A DNA stretch of 64,000 nt from UMGS1668 sp035447605 (GCA_035447605.1 DAOTHJ010000008.1:9567-73566), one strand, 5' to 3'. Counted from the first letter of the stretch, positions 1-8,988 are shown. A program made the numbers and translations. Notes: a model not told the origin generated them from the letters alone.

Positions 1-1551
1 AATCTACCGGAAGAAGACCCCAAATTTGAAGAAACGCTCAAGATAATTCGATTGAAGCAGGAAATGCCGAACAACAAGATTATGCTGTTCAGCACATTTC
101 GTCATACATTAGCATATCTGAAAAGAAAACTATCTACTTTGGGATATCGTGTCGAGCAGGTTGACGGAAGCGTGAAGGACGAACAGCGTTATGAACTGAA
201 GTCCCGATTTGAGCATCCAAAGGAAGACGGAGATGCTATTGATATCCTGCTGTTTACGGAAGTTGGCTCCGAAGGTCTGGATTATCAGTTCTGTGACATG
301 ATGATAAACTATGACCTCCCATGGAATCCAATGCGAATCGAGCAGAGAATCGGCAGAATCGACAGGCGCGGTCAGCAAAGCGAAGCGGTAAACATTTACA
401 ACATTATCACAGAGAATACAGTAGACGCAGACATTTATTATCGATGCCTTTTAAGAATCGGTGTTTTTGAAAGCAGCATTGGTGAATGTGAAGAAATTCT
501 CGGTGAAATTGCCACCGGCATTGAGAGTATTGTACTCGATACAACACTTACTGAGGCCGAAAGAAAAATCAAGCTGGAACAGATTGCAGATAATGAAGTC
601 CGGAAAGTTCAAGAAATTACCCGTCTTGAGGAAGAAGAAAAAGAACTATTTGGGTTCGATTTGACAGAATTTATAACTGCACAGGAGATCAGGCGCGCGG
701 AGAACCCGTGGTTAACCCAGCAATGCTTGCAAAGATTGGTTGAGCAATACCTCAAAGAAAGGATTGGAGCCGGTTTTTATATCATTGGCGAAATGGCACT
801 TAAAAATTTGAGATTGTCGGCTTCTGCCAGAGGTATCCTCCGCGATGATTTAAGAAAGTTGCCTGGGGGGAGAAACGCTCTCAGACGTTCATGGGAGAAC
901 TATCTAAGCGGCAACAGGCCGAATCACCCATTGACCTTTGACCCGGATGCTGCTTCAAAAAATAGAGACAGTTTCTTTATTACTTCGATGCATCCGCTGG
1001 CAAAGCAGGCAGCGGAGTATTTCTCGGGCAATGATACTGCTTATTTAAGATTGCAGTATTATTCGACCAGTATTCCAGCAGGAACATATCTGTTTACTGT
1101 ATTTGCATGGAAGTATGTTGGCTTTAATACATACACGAGGCTGGTCACAGTATGCAAAAATGAGGTCATTGCCACGGAACTGCCGGACATTCTCGAATTT
1201 GCTGCGAATATGCCGTATGGACGGGATGAATGCTACGACTGGTCGGGATTGGAAAATATGCATGTTCAGATGTGGATGAACGCCAGAGACGCGCATAAGA
1301 GGGATGTTAACACTACAACAACATTCAAACTTGAAAGTCTGGCAAATAACCAGCGGAATCTTGTACGTTCTCTGGAACAGCAAATAAATGATGCATATGA
1401 CGACTCCATTCGCCGTATGCGAATGAGCGAACTTGAAACCGTACAGGAAAACTATAGCCGAAAGGTCAATTCAATTAAGGAAGCTGCATCCAGGGCAGAT
1501 ATATATACGACACTATTGGTAAATGGAATAATAACCATCATGGAGGAGTAA
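1..1551 (+). CDS. SNF2/RapA-type helicase, C-terminal part (5' end outside window)
   Basis: The frame is open from base 1, so the gene starts upstream; the TTG at 52 is only the first start-like codon inside the window. What remains is a helicase C-terminal RecA-like lobe: the segment around FSTFRHTLAYL (motif IV-like region), then TEVGSEGLDYQ (motif V) and QRIGRIDRRGQ (motif VI with arginine fingers), within the first 130 residues. About 370 further residues of mostly helical sequence follow and are not recognised. Motif spacing fits SNF2/RapA-like ATPases that translocate on DNA; the DEXH lobe must lie upstream. The next gene starts 2 bp after the stop, so the two are surely co-transcribed. 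Pairing of a SNF2-type helicase with a GHKL ATPase is a pattern known from restriction-like and other defence loci, so a defence role is inferred, not shown. Confidence 0.88.
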   Translation, partial: NLPEEDPKFEETLKIIRLKQEMPNNKIMLFSTFRHTLAYLKRKLSTLGYRVEQVDGSVKDEQRYELKSRFEHPKEDGDAIDILLFTEVGSEGLDYQFCDMMINYDLPWNPMRIEQRIGRIDRRGQQSEAVNIYNIITENTVDADIYYRCLLRIGVFESSIGECEEILGEIATGIESIVLDTTLTEAERKIKLEQIADNEVRKVQEITRLEEEEKELFGFDLTEFITAQEIRRAENPWLTQQCLQRLVEQYLKERIGAGFYIIGEMALKNLRLSASARGILRDDLRKLPGGRNALRRSWENYLSGNRPNHPLTFDPDAASKNRDSFFITSMHPLAKQAAEYFSGNDTAYLRLQYYSTSIPAGTYLFTVFAWKYVGFNTYTRLVTVCKNEVIATELPDILEFAANMPYGRDECYDWSGLENMHVQMWMNARDAHKRDVNTTTTFKLESLANNQRNLVRSLEQQINDAYDDSIRRMRMSELETVQENYSRKVNSIKEAASRADIYTTLLVNGIITIMEE

Positions 1552-1553
1552 AA

Positions 1554-4500
1554 ATGGCAATGCTTCATATACTTCGTGAAACCTATGGACATGCCGATTG
1601 TCGCGACTTAGGTTCGAGAAAGCTTGAACAGCTGCGCGATGGTTTAAAAACGGTTGCGCCTGAAGAGATTACTTCGGCAGACGATGGGAAAGAGTATATT
1701 GAACTTTTACGGAAATTCCGAGAGGCTGTTGCGGAAAATGATAAACTCCATGGAGAAAACTATCCACAGCTGTTAAACTCCCTGCTCTCGGTTGGAGAAG
1801 ACGGACTCTATTCAAATAATCTGCGCTTTTTATTTGAACTCATACAGAATGTAGACGACTGCGATTTTCATAGCACAGATGACTGCAGGCTGGACATGAG
1901 ATTCGATTTCAGCAATGGGGAAATTATCCTTTCCTATAACGAGGTAGGTTTCATTCCGTTTAATGTGTTTGCAATTACCGGTATTGCCGAAGCTGCAAAG
2001 AATGTGTCGGCTTCCAAGAATGAAATAGGGGAAAAGGGTATCGGCTTTAAGTCTGTATTTGGTGTTGCCAAGCGAGTGCTAATTCGTAGCGGATGGTTCT
2101 CATTTGAGCTTTATAAAGACAATTTTACCATTCCTGTTCCCTCGTATAGTAGAGATGATTATTGTAACGGGACACAAATGACACTCTATGTCCCCGGCAG
2201 GGCGGAAGAGATTTATTACCAGGTAAAGAAACAATATTGCCGGAAAGACGCAATATTCAGCCGGAATCCTCTTCTTTTTCTTAACAAGTTGACATCATTA
2301 AAGATGTATTTTGATAAATGGAGAAGTATGGAATTCCGCGTGACCCGATCAATATCGAAAGATGACGCGGGAATTCAATCGGAAAGAGATGTCACCATTT
2401 CTGTTGACCTTCACGACTATGAAAATTGCTATGAGACTAATGTTAAGGAGTCTATTCTCTGCACGAGGTACACCTATCCTGTTACATATAGCAGAAAAGC
2501 ATGTCAGGCGCGTTACGGCGAAGATACAGAAGTAGGAAGCAATGGCGGTAAAAAAATGTTTCTTCAGGCCGTTATGCCCAATACGGATTACATTGAGGAT
2601 GTGGGCGCCGGCTCGTTGTATTCATTTTTACCTACGCAATTGAAGCTGACTGTTCCTATTGTGTGTCATGTTCCTTTTAAACTGGATGCATCCAGAGAAT
2701 TCGTTGACCCGCAAGATAAAAACCCCCTGTGGTTTCAGGAATCCAGTAAATATCTATCTGAACTGATGGATTATGCATATTCTGACTGGTGCAAGGTCAC
2801 CAGAGAGAATATTGTTGGTTATCTTCCCGGTGTCAGGGAGAGCTTATTTGCCAAAAATAACGGTAAAGAGGAATGCCTGAGTGAGCAAAAATGCTTTCTT
2901 GGAAGTCATTACCTGCAATTACCTTTGTTTAGGACGGTTGATGAAACCTTTAGGACAAGCAGCGATATTTTTTGCTTTGTTCAGGAAGAGGACATAGCCG
3001 AACCGGAAAAAGTATACCGATGGATGGGATATCGAAAGGCTCTATTCATTCCCCCTGCGTCTGTACGTATTATAAAGTTTGGAATAGATACAGAGCGAAA
3101 CGTGAATGCTCAGCTGTTCAGAAACGCTATAAAAAAAGAATCGATTACCTCTGAAGCACTGGATTATTTGGATTCCGTAGGATTTGAATACAGTGAAAAG
3201 AACATCCCAGATCAGGAATTGTTTGAATTGACAGCAGGCCAAATCGAGACAATCATGCGCCATAACCGATTTGCTGATTTGTTTCAGAAAATCGCATGTA
3301 ATTGTGTGCGGAATAATATGCGCCCGAAGTTTTCAATCGCCGGTGCTGCACTCCAGCAGCTATCAGAAAAATTATATCCTGGATTCGAGCTTAAGGAGAC
3401 ACCAAGGCAAGTTGAAAACTACATGACTTTTTGCGGGGGAAAGTGCGTCTGCATGGATATTGATGAAAGTAGATATCTGCCTTGCTATAATGCTGTTCTG
3501 CTTTCCAACCGGAACATCTTGTCATCATTCGCCGCATTTTGCTACGCAATGGATCAGCGGGATACTTTTGCCGCTCGCATAAAACTGCGCGAAGCATCAA
3601 TCAGGTTAAATCAATATGTAGAGGATGATACCAGAACAGCAGCAGATTTTCTGAGGGACTTAAAGAACATCCGTCTGTCGGTAAAGGAGACTCTTGGTAA
3701 TGATGGGTACAAAAGTTATATTGGCCTCATCTTAAAATCCGGTACGGACAGAGGCCGCTTTATCCAGGAGATCCTTCAGAATGCGGACGATTGTGATTAT
3801 CCGGAAGGCGCGACTCCTACGTTTCTATTAAAACAGCAACATTCATCTGTTGTGACTGAGTATAACGAAGTAGGATTTACCCGGGCAAATATCCGTTCGA
3901 TTACTGCAATTGGAGAATCAACAAAGAATAAGCTGCTAAATGGTGAAACGATTGGTGAAAAGGGAGTGGGCTTCAAAACAATTTTTGCGATCGCATCTGA
4001 AGTAAGAATATTTAGCGGTGACTATAATTTTGCATTAACAGACCGCGAGCCTACCATACCCAAATCTACCAAGGCACCGCCCAATCGTGCCGAAGGAACA
4101 AGAATGGAGATCCTTCTCAAAGACAAATCTTCGTTCCCATCCTATAATGAGAAAGCAATTCTTGAGCTTTGCCTTTGCCTCAGAAAACTGAAAAAACTCG
4201 AAATCGGCGCACATACTGTTACAATCGAGGATATTGACAACCGAAGAATCATCACCATTGACAAAAAACAGCACGCCTTTAAAAAATATGCTCATAGCTT
4301 TGTTGTGGATGATAAAGAAGCGCTGCGCGAGCATGAGAACGGGACGCGCAAAGTATCCCCGAAGCAGAACATAATATGTTTTGTTCCGGAAAAGAACGAA
4401 CTCTCGGAATACAGTTTATATACCGGTATGCCTACCAAGTATAAGATAAAGATACCGCTTGTAATAGACGCGCCATTTGAACTTACAACTTCGAGAGAGG

Positions 4501-6320
4501 AAATCGACACGGGTAGTATTTCATGGAATCCTATCGTCCGTAAAGAAATGTATACCGCAATCCGGCTGGTTATGGACTCACTTAAGACCGAAGAACGTTC
4601 ATCCGTGTTGCGCTATGCAAGATTTGTGCATCGTATTCAGGGTAATATTCATGTCTACGTAAATGATATTTCGGATTGCAGCTATTTGACTTCTTATCCA
4701 TTTTTGGAAGAACTCAAGTCGAGCAATATCCTACCAACATTTGATCCGGAAGTATTCGCTATGCCGAGCAGGAAAACAGCACTTCGGTATCCCGATGCTG
4801 CAAATATACTATTTCGTTTATTCTCCACTTCGGACTTTGGCGGTATACGCCCTGCATCTGTAATCGATGTGCCAAGTACAGACTACGAAGCGGCTCTGAA
4901 TGCCTTTGGGTGTGAGTTTGCAGATTTTCAGACGGTATTTTCAGTAATAGCAGAATATGCGGAAGAATTCATTCACGAAGAAGAGTTCCGCACGAAGCTG
5001 TATGAATATCTTCAGAACACCCCTGATGAATATCGTGACCGATTGAAACAGTATTCAATTATTCCCGTTTTCGGAAAAACTTCAGGCGAGACGCAGTACA
5101 TACCATGGAAAAATGATAGCATTTTTGTTAAACGCGGAACTTATGTTTCTGGCGCCGATTACTACGTGTTGAATGAAAAACTGCTTCCCAAGGCCACTTG
5201 TGAAAGAATATTTGATGTCAACATTAATGAGATGAATGTTGAATGGGAACGCAGTAGATATAATGAAAGGCTTCAGAAAATCATACGCGGCAGCGACATT
5301 GAAGCAAAATACAGGTATTTGATGAGTGAGTACAAATCCGGTGCCCTTGAGAAAAATGCCTCGTTTGGTGTTCTTTATGCCTTGGGAGAGGCAATTCCCT
5401 TAAAAAATCAACTTGGCGAGATTGTTGATACGAAACTGTTCCTGTGTGCTCTGCCATCTGGGTATTTCCCTGTCAGGATGATTCAGCGAATCACGGTTCA
5501 TGAGGAATGCCGCGGTTTTGCGGAATTCATGAAATGCAGCGAGCTTAGCGGCATTCATTACGAAAATATAGAGTATCATGAAGAATTAACGGCTGACGAT
5601 GTTGAGACCTTGATAGACGAGTACTTTGTTAACTCAAAAGAAATATTACAAGGTTTTTCTTGGGAGGGGTATTTGTCGGATAAGCTTTTGAGCAAATATC
5701 AACTTGACTACTTGGCTTATGGTCGGACTAACGAGTATGATGAAACACACACTTTTCCTGAAAACCCTGCCGGTGATCGTGCTTTACTAAAGGCGCATGT
5801 CAATAAACTGTGGCAAAATCTGATTAAAGTGGTATCAGTAAACGTTGAACAAACTGTTTTAAAAGGACAGAAAAATAATGGAGAAACCTTTGACCTTAGA
5901 ATCAATGATGCCCGAGAAGGCGCCTTGACGATCTACACGCCAGAAGGTGCTCATGGACTATGCTTTTGCCAAATGTGCCATCAAGTTAAACCCCATAGGT
6001 TGATTGAGGTTAATAATATCGAGGCGCAGCCCAGATACTATTTTCCACAGCTGAGAATTTCCCTTTGTCTTGAATGCAGTAAGCGATTTGAATCTCTCAG
6101 AAGCAATGAGGAAATCAGAAATGAATACATCGAAGCCATAAAAACTGCCGAAATCCAGAATCAAGGCAAGATAGATATTCCTATTGGAGAGGAAACAATT
6201 ACTTTTACGGCTAATCATCTTGCTGAGATACAGGAGATATTAACACGAATGTCCGATTCAAAAACGCAATTGGGGAGGAATAATACTATCTGCTTACAGA
6301 AGCAATTAGGAGTCTTCTGA
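1554..6320 (+). CDS. Large protein with two sacsin-type GHKL ATPase modules and a C-terminal Cys4 motif
   Basis: A 1588-residue protein starting at ATG 1554 with GGAGG 9 bp upstream. It contains two related sacsin/Hsp90-like (GHKL) ATP-binding modules. Module 1 has the N-box LFELIQNVDD near residue 95 and glycine box GEKGIGFKSVFG near 160. Module 2 has FIQEILQNADD near 740 and GEKGVGFKTIFA near 800. Both also share a YNEVGF segment, so the protein carries an internal duplication. Near the C-terminus a CFCQMC pair (about 1470) and a CLEC pair (about 1505) suggest a zinc-binding treble-clef or HNH-like element; no clear nuclease residues were assigned. Sacsin-type ATPase modules occur in eukaryotic chaperones and NO VEIN-type proteins and in bacterial defence-island proteins. 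Translational proximity to the helicase points to one complex. No signal peptide or membrane segment is seen. Confidence 0.88.
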   Translation: MAMLHILRETYGHADCRDLGSRKLEQLRDGLKTVAPEEITSADDGKEYIELLRKFREAVAENDKLHGENYPQLLNSLLSVGEDGLYSNNLRFLFELIQNVDDCDFHSTDDCRLDMRFDFSNGEIILSYNEVGFIPFNVFAITGIAEAAKNVSASKNEIGEKGIGFKSVFGVAKRVLIRSGWFSFELYKDNFTIPVPSYSRDDYCNGTQMTLYVPGRAEEIYYQVKKQYCRKDAIFSRNPLLFLNKLTSLKMYFDKWRSMEFRVTRSISKDDAGIQSERDVTISVDLHDYENCYETNVKESILCTRYTYPVTYSRKACQARYGEDTEVGSNGGKKMFLQAVMPNTDYIEDVGAGSLYSFLPTQLKLTVPIVCHVPFKLDASREFVDPQDKNPLWFQESSKYLSELMDYAYSDWCKVTRENIVGYLPGVRESLFAKNNGKEECLSEQKCFLGSHYLQLPLFRTVDETFRTSSDIFCFVQEEDIAEPEKVYRWMGYRKALFIPPASVRIIKFGIDTERNVNAQLFRNAIKKESITSEALDYLDSVGFEYSEKNIPDQELFELTAGQIETIMRHNRFADLFQKIACNCVRNNMRPKFSIAGAALQQLSEKLYPGFELKETPRQVENYMTFCGGKCVCMDIDESRYLPCYNAVLLSNRNILSSFAAFCYAMDQRDTFAARIKLREASIRLNQYVEDDTRTAADFLRDLKNIRLSVKETLGNDGYKSYIGLILKSGTDRGRFIQEILQNADDCDYPEGATPTFLLKQQHSSVVTEYNEVGFTRANIRSITAIGESTKNKLLNGETIGEKGVGFKTIFAIASEVRIFSGDYNFALTDREPTIPKSTKAPPNRAEGTRMEILLKDKSSFPSYNEKAILELCLCLRKLKKLEIGAHTVTIEDIDNRRIITIDKKQHAFKKYAHSFVVDDKEALREHENGTRKVSPKQNIICFVPEKNELSEYSLYTGMPTKYKIKIPLVIDAPFELTTSREEIDTGSISWNPIVRKEMYTAIRLVMDSLKTEERSSVLRYARFVHRIQGNIHVYVNDISDCSYLTSYPFLEELKSSNILPTFDPEVFAMPSRKTALRYPDAANILFRLFSTSDFGGIRPASVIDVPSTDYEAALNAFGCEFADFQTVFSVIAEYAEEFIHEEEFRTKLYEYLQNTPDEYRDRLKQYSIIPVFGKTSGETQYIPWKNDSIFVKRGTYVSGADYYVLNEKLLPKATCERIFDVNINEMNVEWERSRYNERLQKIIRGSDIEAKYRYLMSEYKSGALEKNASFGVLYALGEAIPLKNQLGEIVDTKLFLCALPSGYFPVRMIQRITVHEECRGFAEFMKCSELSGIHYENIEYHEELTADDVETLIDEYFVNSKEILQGFSWEGYLSDKLLSKYQLDYLAYGRTNEYDETHTFPENPAGDRALLKAHVNKLWQNLIKVVSVNVEQTVLKGQKNNGETFDLRINDAREGALTIYTPEGAHGLCFCQMCHQVKPHRLIEVNNIEAQPRYYFPQLRISLCLECSKRFESLRSNEEIRNEYIEAIKTAEIQNQGKIDIPIGEETITFTANHLAEIQEILTRMSDSKTQLGRNNTICLQKQLGVF

Positions 6321-7143
6321 GTTTGTCCTCTCAGCGGGAATGTGGAGCTTGTCGAATCGCATCATCAGCTCCTTCAGGCCAAAATAGCTTCATTGAACCA
6401 CGAGCGGAGGCTTTTTGTTAAGATGATATTGCTGCCCGCCTCATTGGGATTAGGCTCAACGGTGAAGCTCTTGAAAACGATATTATCTCTGCGAAGCTTT
6501 GCATTATGGATGCGTGACATCATCCTTAGTAATGTCTTATTTGTTTATATGTATAGACGTTTATTGGATAATGGACGTCCCTACGCGTTAATTGAAACGT
6601 TTCCATATACCGAACTGAAAGATCCGAAAACCTTCATCGAAGTACTGTGTACTGGATTGGAGCTATATCCAAACTCGAAACTCGGAGCCTAACGGTAAAA
6701 CTTTAAATGATACCGAAAATTATAATATAGAAAAAATGTTTGGAGAACTGGAAGAACATATTATGACTATGCTAACCACCTTCAGATAATGAATCAAAAA
6801 ATATCTTTTATTGTTCGGAGAATTGGCGATGAATACCGCCTTGAATCTAAAATGGAAAAAATGTGCGAATTAATACTTATTTAGTTTATGTATCAATTTT
6901 TTATGAGGAGAGAGCTACTCCTGAGCTTAAGTTTATAAGTTTAGGAGATTTGTAGCTAAGTACCCGAGTTTAAGTCTATTAGCGACATTTTCAAAAAACA
7001 TGTCATATTTCATGGCATACTTATTTTTTGGATAAGAATTTTATCGTTCAAATGAAGGCTATTTATCTCAAATGTGGTTTGAAAAAATACGATGCTAATG
7101 AAGAAATAGGGGAAAACCGCTTAATGCTGAGATTTGCATATTA
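6321..7143 (+). pseudogene. Decayed coding remnants downstream of the GHKL gene
   Basis: No intact gene is visible. Protein-like stretches switch frame and are cut by stops. In one frame a segment DDIAARLIGIRLNGEALEN lies around 6423-6516. A second frame continues with RRLLDNGRPYALIETFPYT around 6550-6620 and stops at 6692. Short fragments follow near 6800-6885, and a last one from about 6985 to 7143 ends in IGENRLMLRFAY. The best open frame (6342-6692) joins two of these stretches and should not be read as a normal protein. The DNA is AT-rich like the two genes upstream. I infer that one or more accessory genes of the same island have been inactivated by frameshifts and deletions; the families are not recognised. 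Confidence 0.5.
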
Positions 7144-7152
7144 GTGAGCATT

Positions 7153-7180
7153 ACGGGTTCAAGTCCCGTCACTCAGACCA
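7153..7180 (+). tRNA. 3' fragment of a tRNA (T arm, acceptor 3' strand, CCA)
   Basis: A 5-bp T stem (acggg/cccgt) encloses the seven-base loop TTCAAGT, followed by seven acceptor-strand bases and ACCA. The GTGAGC just before it could be the end of a long variable arm, and TTCAAGT loops are typical of class II tRNAs such as Leu. No D arm or anticodon arm is found upstream, where the sequence is gene remnant. This looks like the tRNA 3' end that is duplicated or left behind when an integrative element inserts into a tRNA gene, i.e. an attachment-site scar. It is not a functional tRNA gene. Confidence 0.65.
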
Positions 7181-7184
7181 AATA

Positions 7185-7417
7185 TTGACCGTAGCATTGA
7201 TACAATGCTACGGTCAATCCTTTTATTATTCGTATAGAAAAAGCCTGCAATACAAGGCGTTTGCCCCATAGGGGTATTCAAAATCCTTTGTATTGCAGGC
7301 TTTTTCTGCGTTATAGGGTTTCTCCAGCATTCTCGGCTCAAGGCGTGATTTGAATACCCTAAGAGGAAAAATAAAACAGTTCCACAAAAAATAACAGGGT
7401 TCAAGGAAAAATATAAG
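7185..7417. repeat. 233-bp structured non-coding repeat, copy A
   Basis: This stretch is repeated imperfectly at 17039-17272. It opens with a perfect palindrome (two 15-base arms around ATA, 7185-7217), starting TTGACCGTAGCATTG. A second inverted repeat with arms around GCCTGCAATACAA and TTGTATTGCAGGC spans about 7237-7312. A third pairs GGGTATTCAAA with TTTGAATACCC. The nested hairpins and two-copy occurrence suggest a small mobile or regulatory repeat family. It begins 4 bp after the tRNA fragment, and the two copies bracket the prophage remnant. The minus-strand frames across both copies are open and similar in translation, but I see no domain and treat them as a by-product of the shared DNA. 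Confidence 0.8.
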
Positions 7418-7471
7418 TTTTTGATTTGCTCCGGCAGGAGCACTTCACCTGAACTTGTCACAAAGAAGGCA

Positions 7472-7495
7472 GTGCCAGAGATATTCCTCTGACAC
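7472..7495 (-). terminator. Hairpin downstream of the truncated minus-strand gene
   Basis: Inverted repeat of nine-base arms (gtgccagag / ctctgacac, one mismatch) 13 bp after the stop of the gene fragment ending at 7509. On the minus strand the following T-content is modest, so it is a weak intrinsic terminator candidate. Confidence 0.4.
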
Positions 7496-7508
7496 CGCCA
7501 AATTCGTC

Positions 7509-7917
7509 TTAGCGGTCGAAATACATTGCAAGCACCATGTCTAAGATCCGGTTCGCCTCTTCGCGGTAGTATTCGGAACGCTTGGACTGGTTTGCTTTCA
7601 GGCTCTCAACGTCGATCTGGCTGAGTCCATCGATCCTGCCCGGGGCAAGGTTCACCACCTGCTGACGAACCTTGTTCGCGGCATCGTGGCCGAGCTGGAG
7701 CTTGTCCGCAAACTCTGCACCGCTTATGTCAAGTGCCATCAGGAGTAGTGCCAGCCCGTGCTTCGGGGAGACTTCGATTAGCTGTTCTACCTTACGGAGA
7801 AACACCCTCTGCGCTTCAGATAAGGCTTCCCTATCGATGTAATCATCCTCAATAGAGGGTACCGTGACAGCGGTGTATCCGAATTCATCCTCCAAAGATT
7901 CAACGGACACGACGAGC
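7509..7917 (-). pseudogene. C-terminal fragment of an unrecognised phage-region gene
   Basis: The minus-strand frame ends with a natural C-terminus (…EANRILDMVLAMYFDR) and reads as a soluble helical protein for about 130 codons, with phrases such as EAQRVFLRKVEQLIEV and MALDISGAEFADKLQLGHD. Beyond about 7917 the same frame merely shadows the plus-strand capsid gene. So this gene lost its 5' part, and its broken end abuts the broken end of the capsid gene in opposite orientation. The family is not recognised. It is probably a phage or element gene captured during the rearrangement that truncated the capsid. The exact joint is inferred from where each reading frame stops looking like its family and may be off by some 20 bp. 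Confidence 0.55.
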
Positions 7918-7919
7918 TT

Positions 7920-8261
7920 GTGTTCATCATGAACGACTCCACCGTCAAGACCATCCGTAAGCTGAAAGACGGTCAGGGCCAGTATCTGTGGCAACCTTCG
8001 CTGACCGCCGGCACACCCGACACGATCCTCAACCGCCCGGTCTACACCTCCGCTTACGTTCCCGCTCTGGGCGCCGGCGCTAAGACGATTGCGTTCGGTG
8101 ACTTCAAATATTACTGGATTGCCGACCGTCAGGGCCACAGCTTCAAGCGCCTCAACGAACTGTTCGCCACCACGGGTCAGGTGGGCTTCATGGCCACCCA
8201 GCGCGTGGACGGCAAGCTGATTCTGCCGGAGGCCATCAAGGTGCTCCAGCAGCACGCGTAA
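7920..8261 (+). pseudogene. HK97-type major capsid protein, C-terminal fragment
   Basis: The 113-residue frame begins in the middle of a domain (VFIMNDSTVKTIRKLKD) and continues with NRPVYTSAYVP and the closing KLILPEAIKVLQQ. This is the C-terminal portion of HK97-fold phage major capsid proteins, which are normally about 300-400 residues. The N-terminal arm and E-loop are missing because the sequence to the left belongs to an unrelated minus-strand fragment. The stop is followed after 12 bp by the head fibre gene, the usual order. No functional capsid can be made from this locus, which shows the prophage is defective. Confidence 0.8.
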
Positions 8262-8273
8262 CGGAGGTGCGGT

Positions 8274-8633
8274 ATGAGCTACAACACAAAAAACTACACC
8301 GAGCAGGGCGGCGAAAAGACCGTCATCGGCGGTACGCTGGAAATCAAGGAGGGAGCCTCGGTAACGGGGCTTCCTTTTCCCCAGATCTCGGCAGCCAACG
8401 AAACCGCTCTTGGAGGCGTGAAAGCGGCCCTGAGAACCGTAACGGATACCGTCCCAGTCAAAATCGGCACTGACGGCAACCTCTATGTACCGGCTTACCC
8501 TGTGGTACCGGAAATACCTGCGGCGGAAAATCAGTCAGTGAGCACGGCTGATGATATTCCGGGGCTGCTGGCCGATTTTAATGCTCTGATCACAAAGCTA
8601 AAGGCCGCCGGACTCATGACGGCGGATGCTTAA
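8274..8633 (+). CDS. Phage head fibre protein
   Basis: A 119-residue protein with a good RBS (GGAGG 6 bp before ATG). It begins MSYNTKNYTEQGGEKTVIGG, the typical opening of the small phage head-fibre family, which decorates capsids of clostridial siphoviruses. A VIGGTLEIKEGASVTG segment near residues 17-32 and an ADDIPGLLADFNALITKLKAAGL C-terminus complete the family pattern. It sits just after the capsid gene and just before the head-tail connector, as in intact phages. The gene appears full length. It is probably transcribed with the other structural genes if the remnant is expressed at all. Confidence 0.8.
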   Translation: MSYNTKNYTEQGGEKTVIGGTLEIKEGASVTGLPFPQISAANETALGGVKAALRTVTDTVPVKIGTDGNLYVPAYPVVPEIPAAENQSVSTADDIPGLLADFNALITKLKAAGLMTADA

Positions 8634-8657
8634 GGATAACGAAAGGACGGCGACAAT

Positions 8658-8966
8658 ATGACGCTGCTTGAAAAAGTCAAAGCAAACCTCATTCTTGAGC
8701 ACACGGCGGACGACGAACTCCTGCAGATGTACATCACCGCCGCCGTCAAATATGCCGAGAGCTTCCAGCATCTGTCAGAAGGCTCTTATCTCGACAGCCA
8801 GATGCCACCAACCACGTAACAAGCCGTCATCATGCTGTCGTCCCACTTCTACGAGAGCCGGGACGGCAGTACCGGCGGCTTTTTTGCCGACAATGTTCAA
8901 GCGGGGCAGCAAGTTTGGAATACAGTAAACCTGCTTCTGCGGCTCGACCGGGACTGGAAGGTGTGA
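8658..8966 (+). pseudogene. Head-tail connector (gp6-like) gene with an in-frame stop
   Basis: Translation from ATG 8658 gives MTLLEKVKANLILEHTADDE and then AAVKYAESFQ, the start of gp6-like head-tail connector proteins that form the ring under the portal. After 53 codons a TAA at 8817-8819 interrupts the frame. The same frame then continues for 48 codons with family-like sequence (AVIMLSSHFYESRDG … VWNTVNLLLRLDRDW) to TGA 8966. The point nonsense change with otherwise intact sequence says the decay is recent. The downstream cargo pair begins only about 20 bp after the connector stop. Confidence 0.75.
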
Positions 8967-8988
8967 GCAATACAGATAAAAAATGGTC

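Noticed and set aside
7153..7180. A complete tRNA gene
   Set aside because: Only the T arm and acceptor 3' strand are present; no D or anticodon arm can be built upstream.
7159..7461. Minus-strand open frame over repeat copy A (and its counterpart over copy B)
   Set aside because: The similar translations follow from the shared repeat DNA; palindromes, no RBS and no family feature make coding unlikely, though not impossible.
7509..8255. A single 248-codon minus-strand gene
   Set aside because: Only the part up to about 7917 looks like protein; the rest mirrors the plus-strand capsid fragment, which matches a known family.
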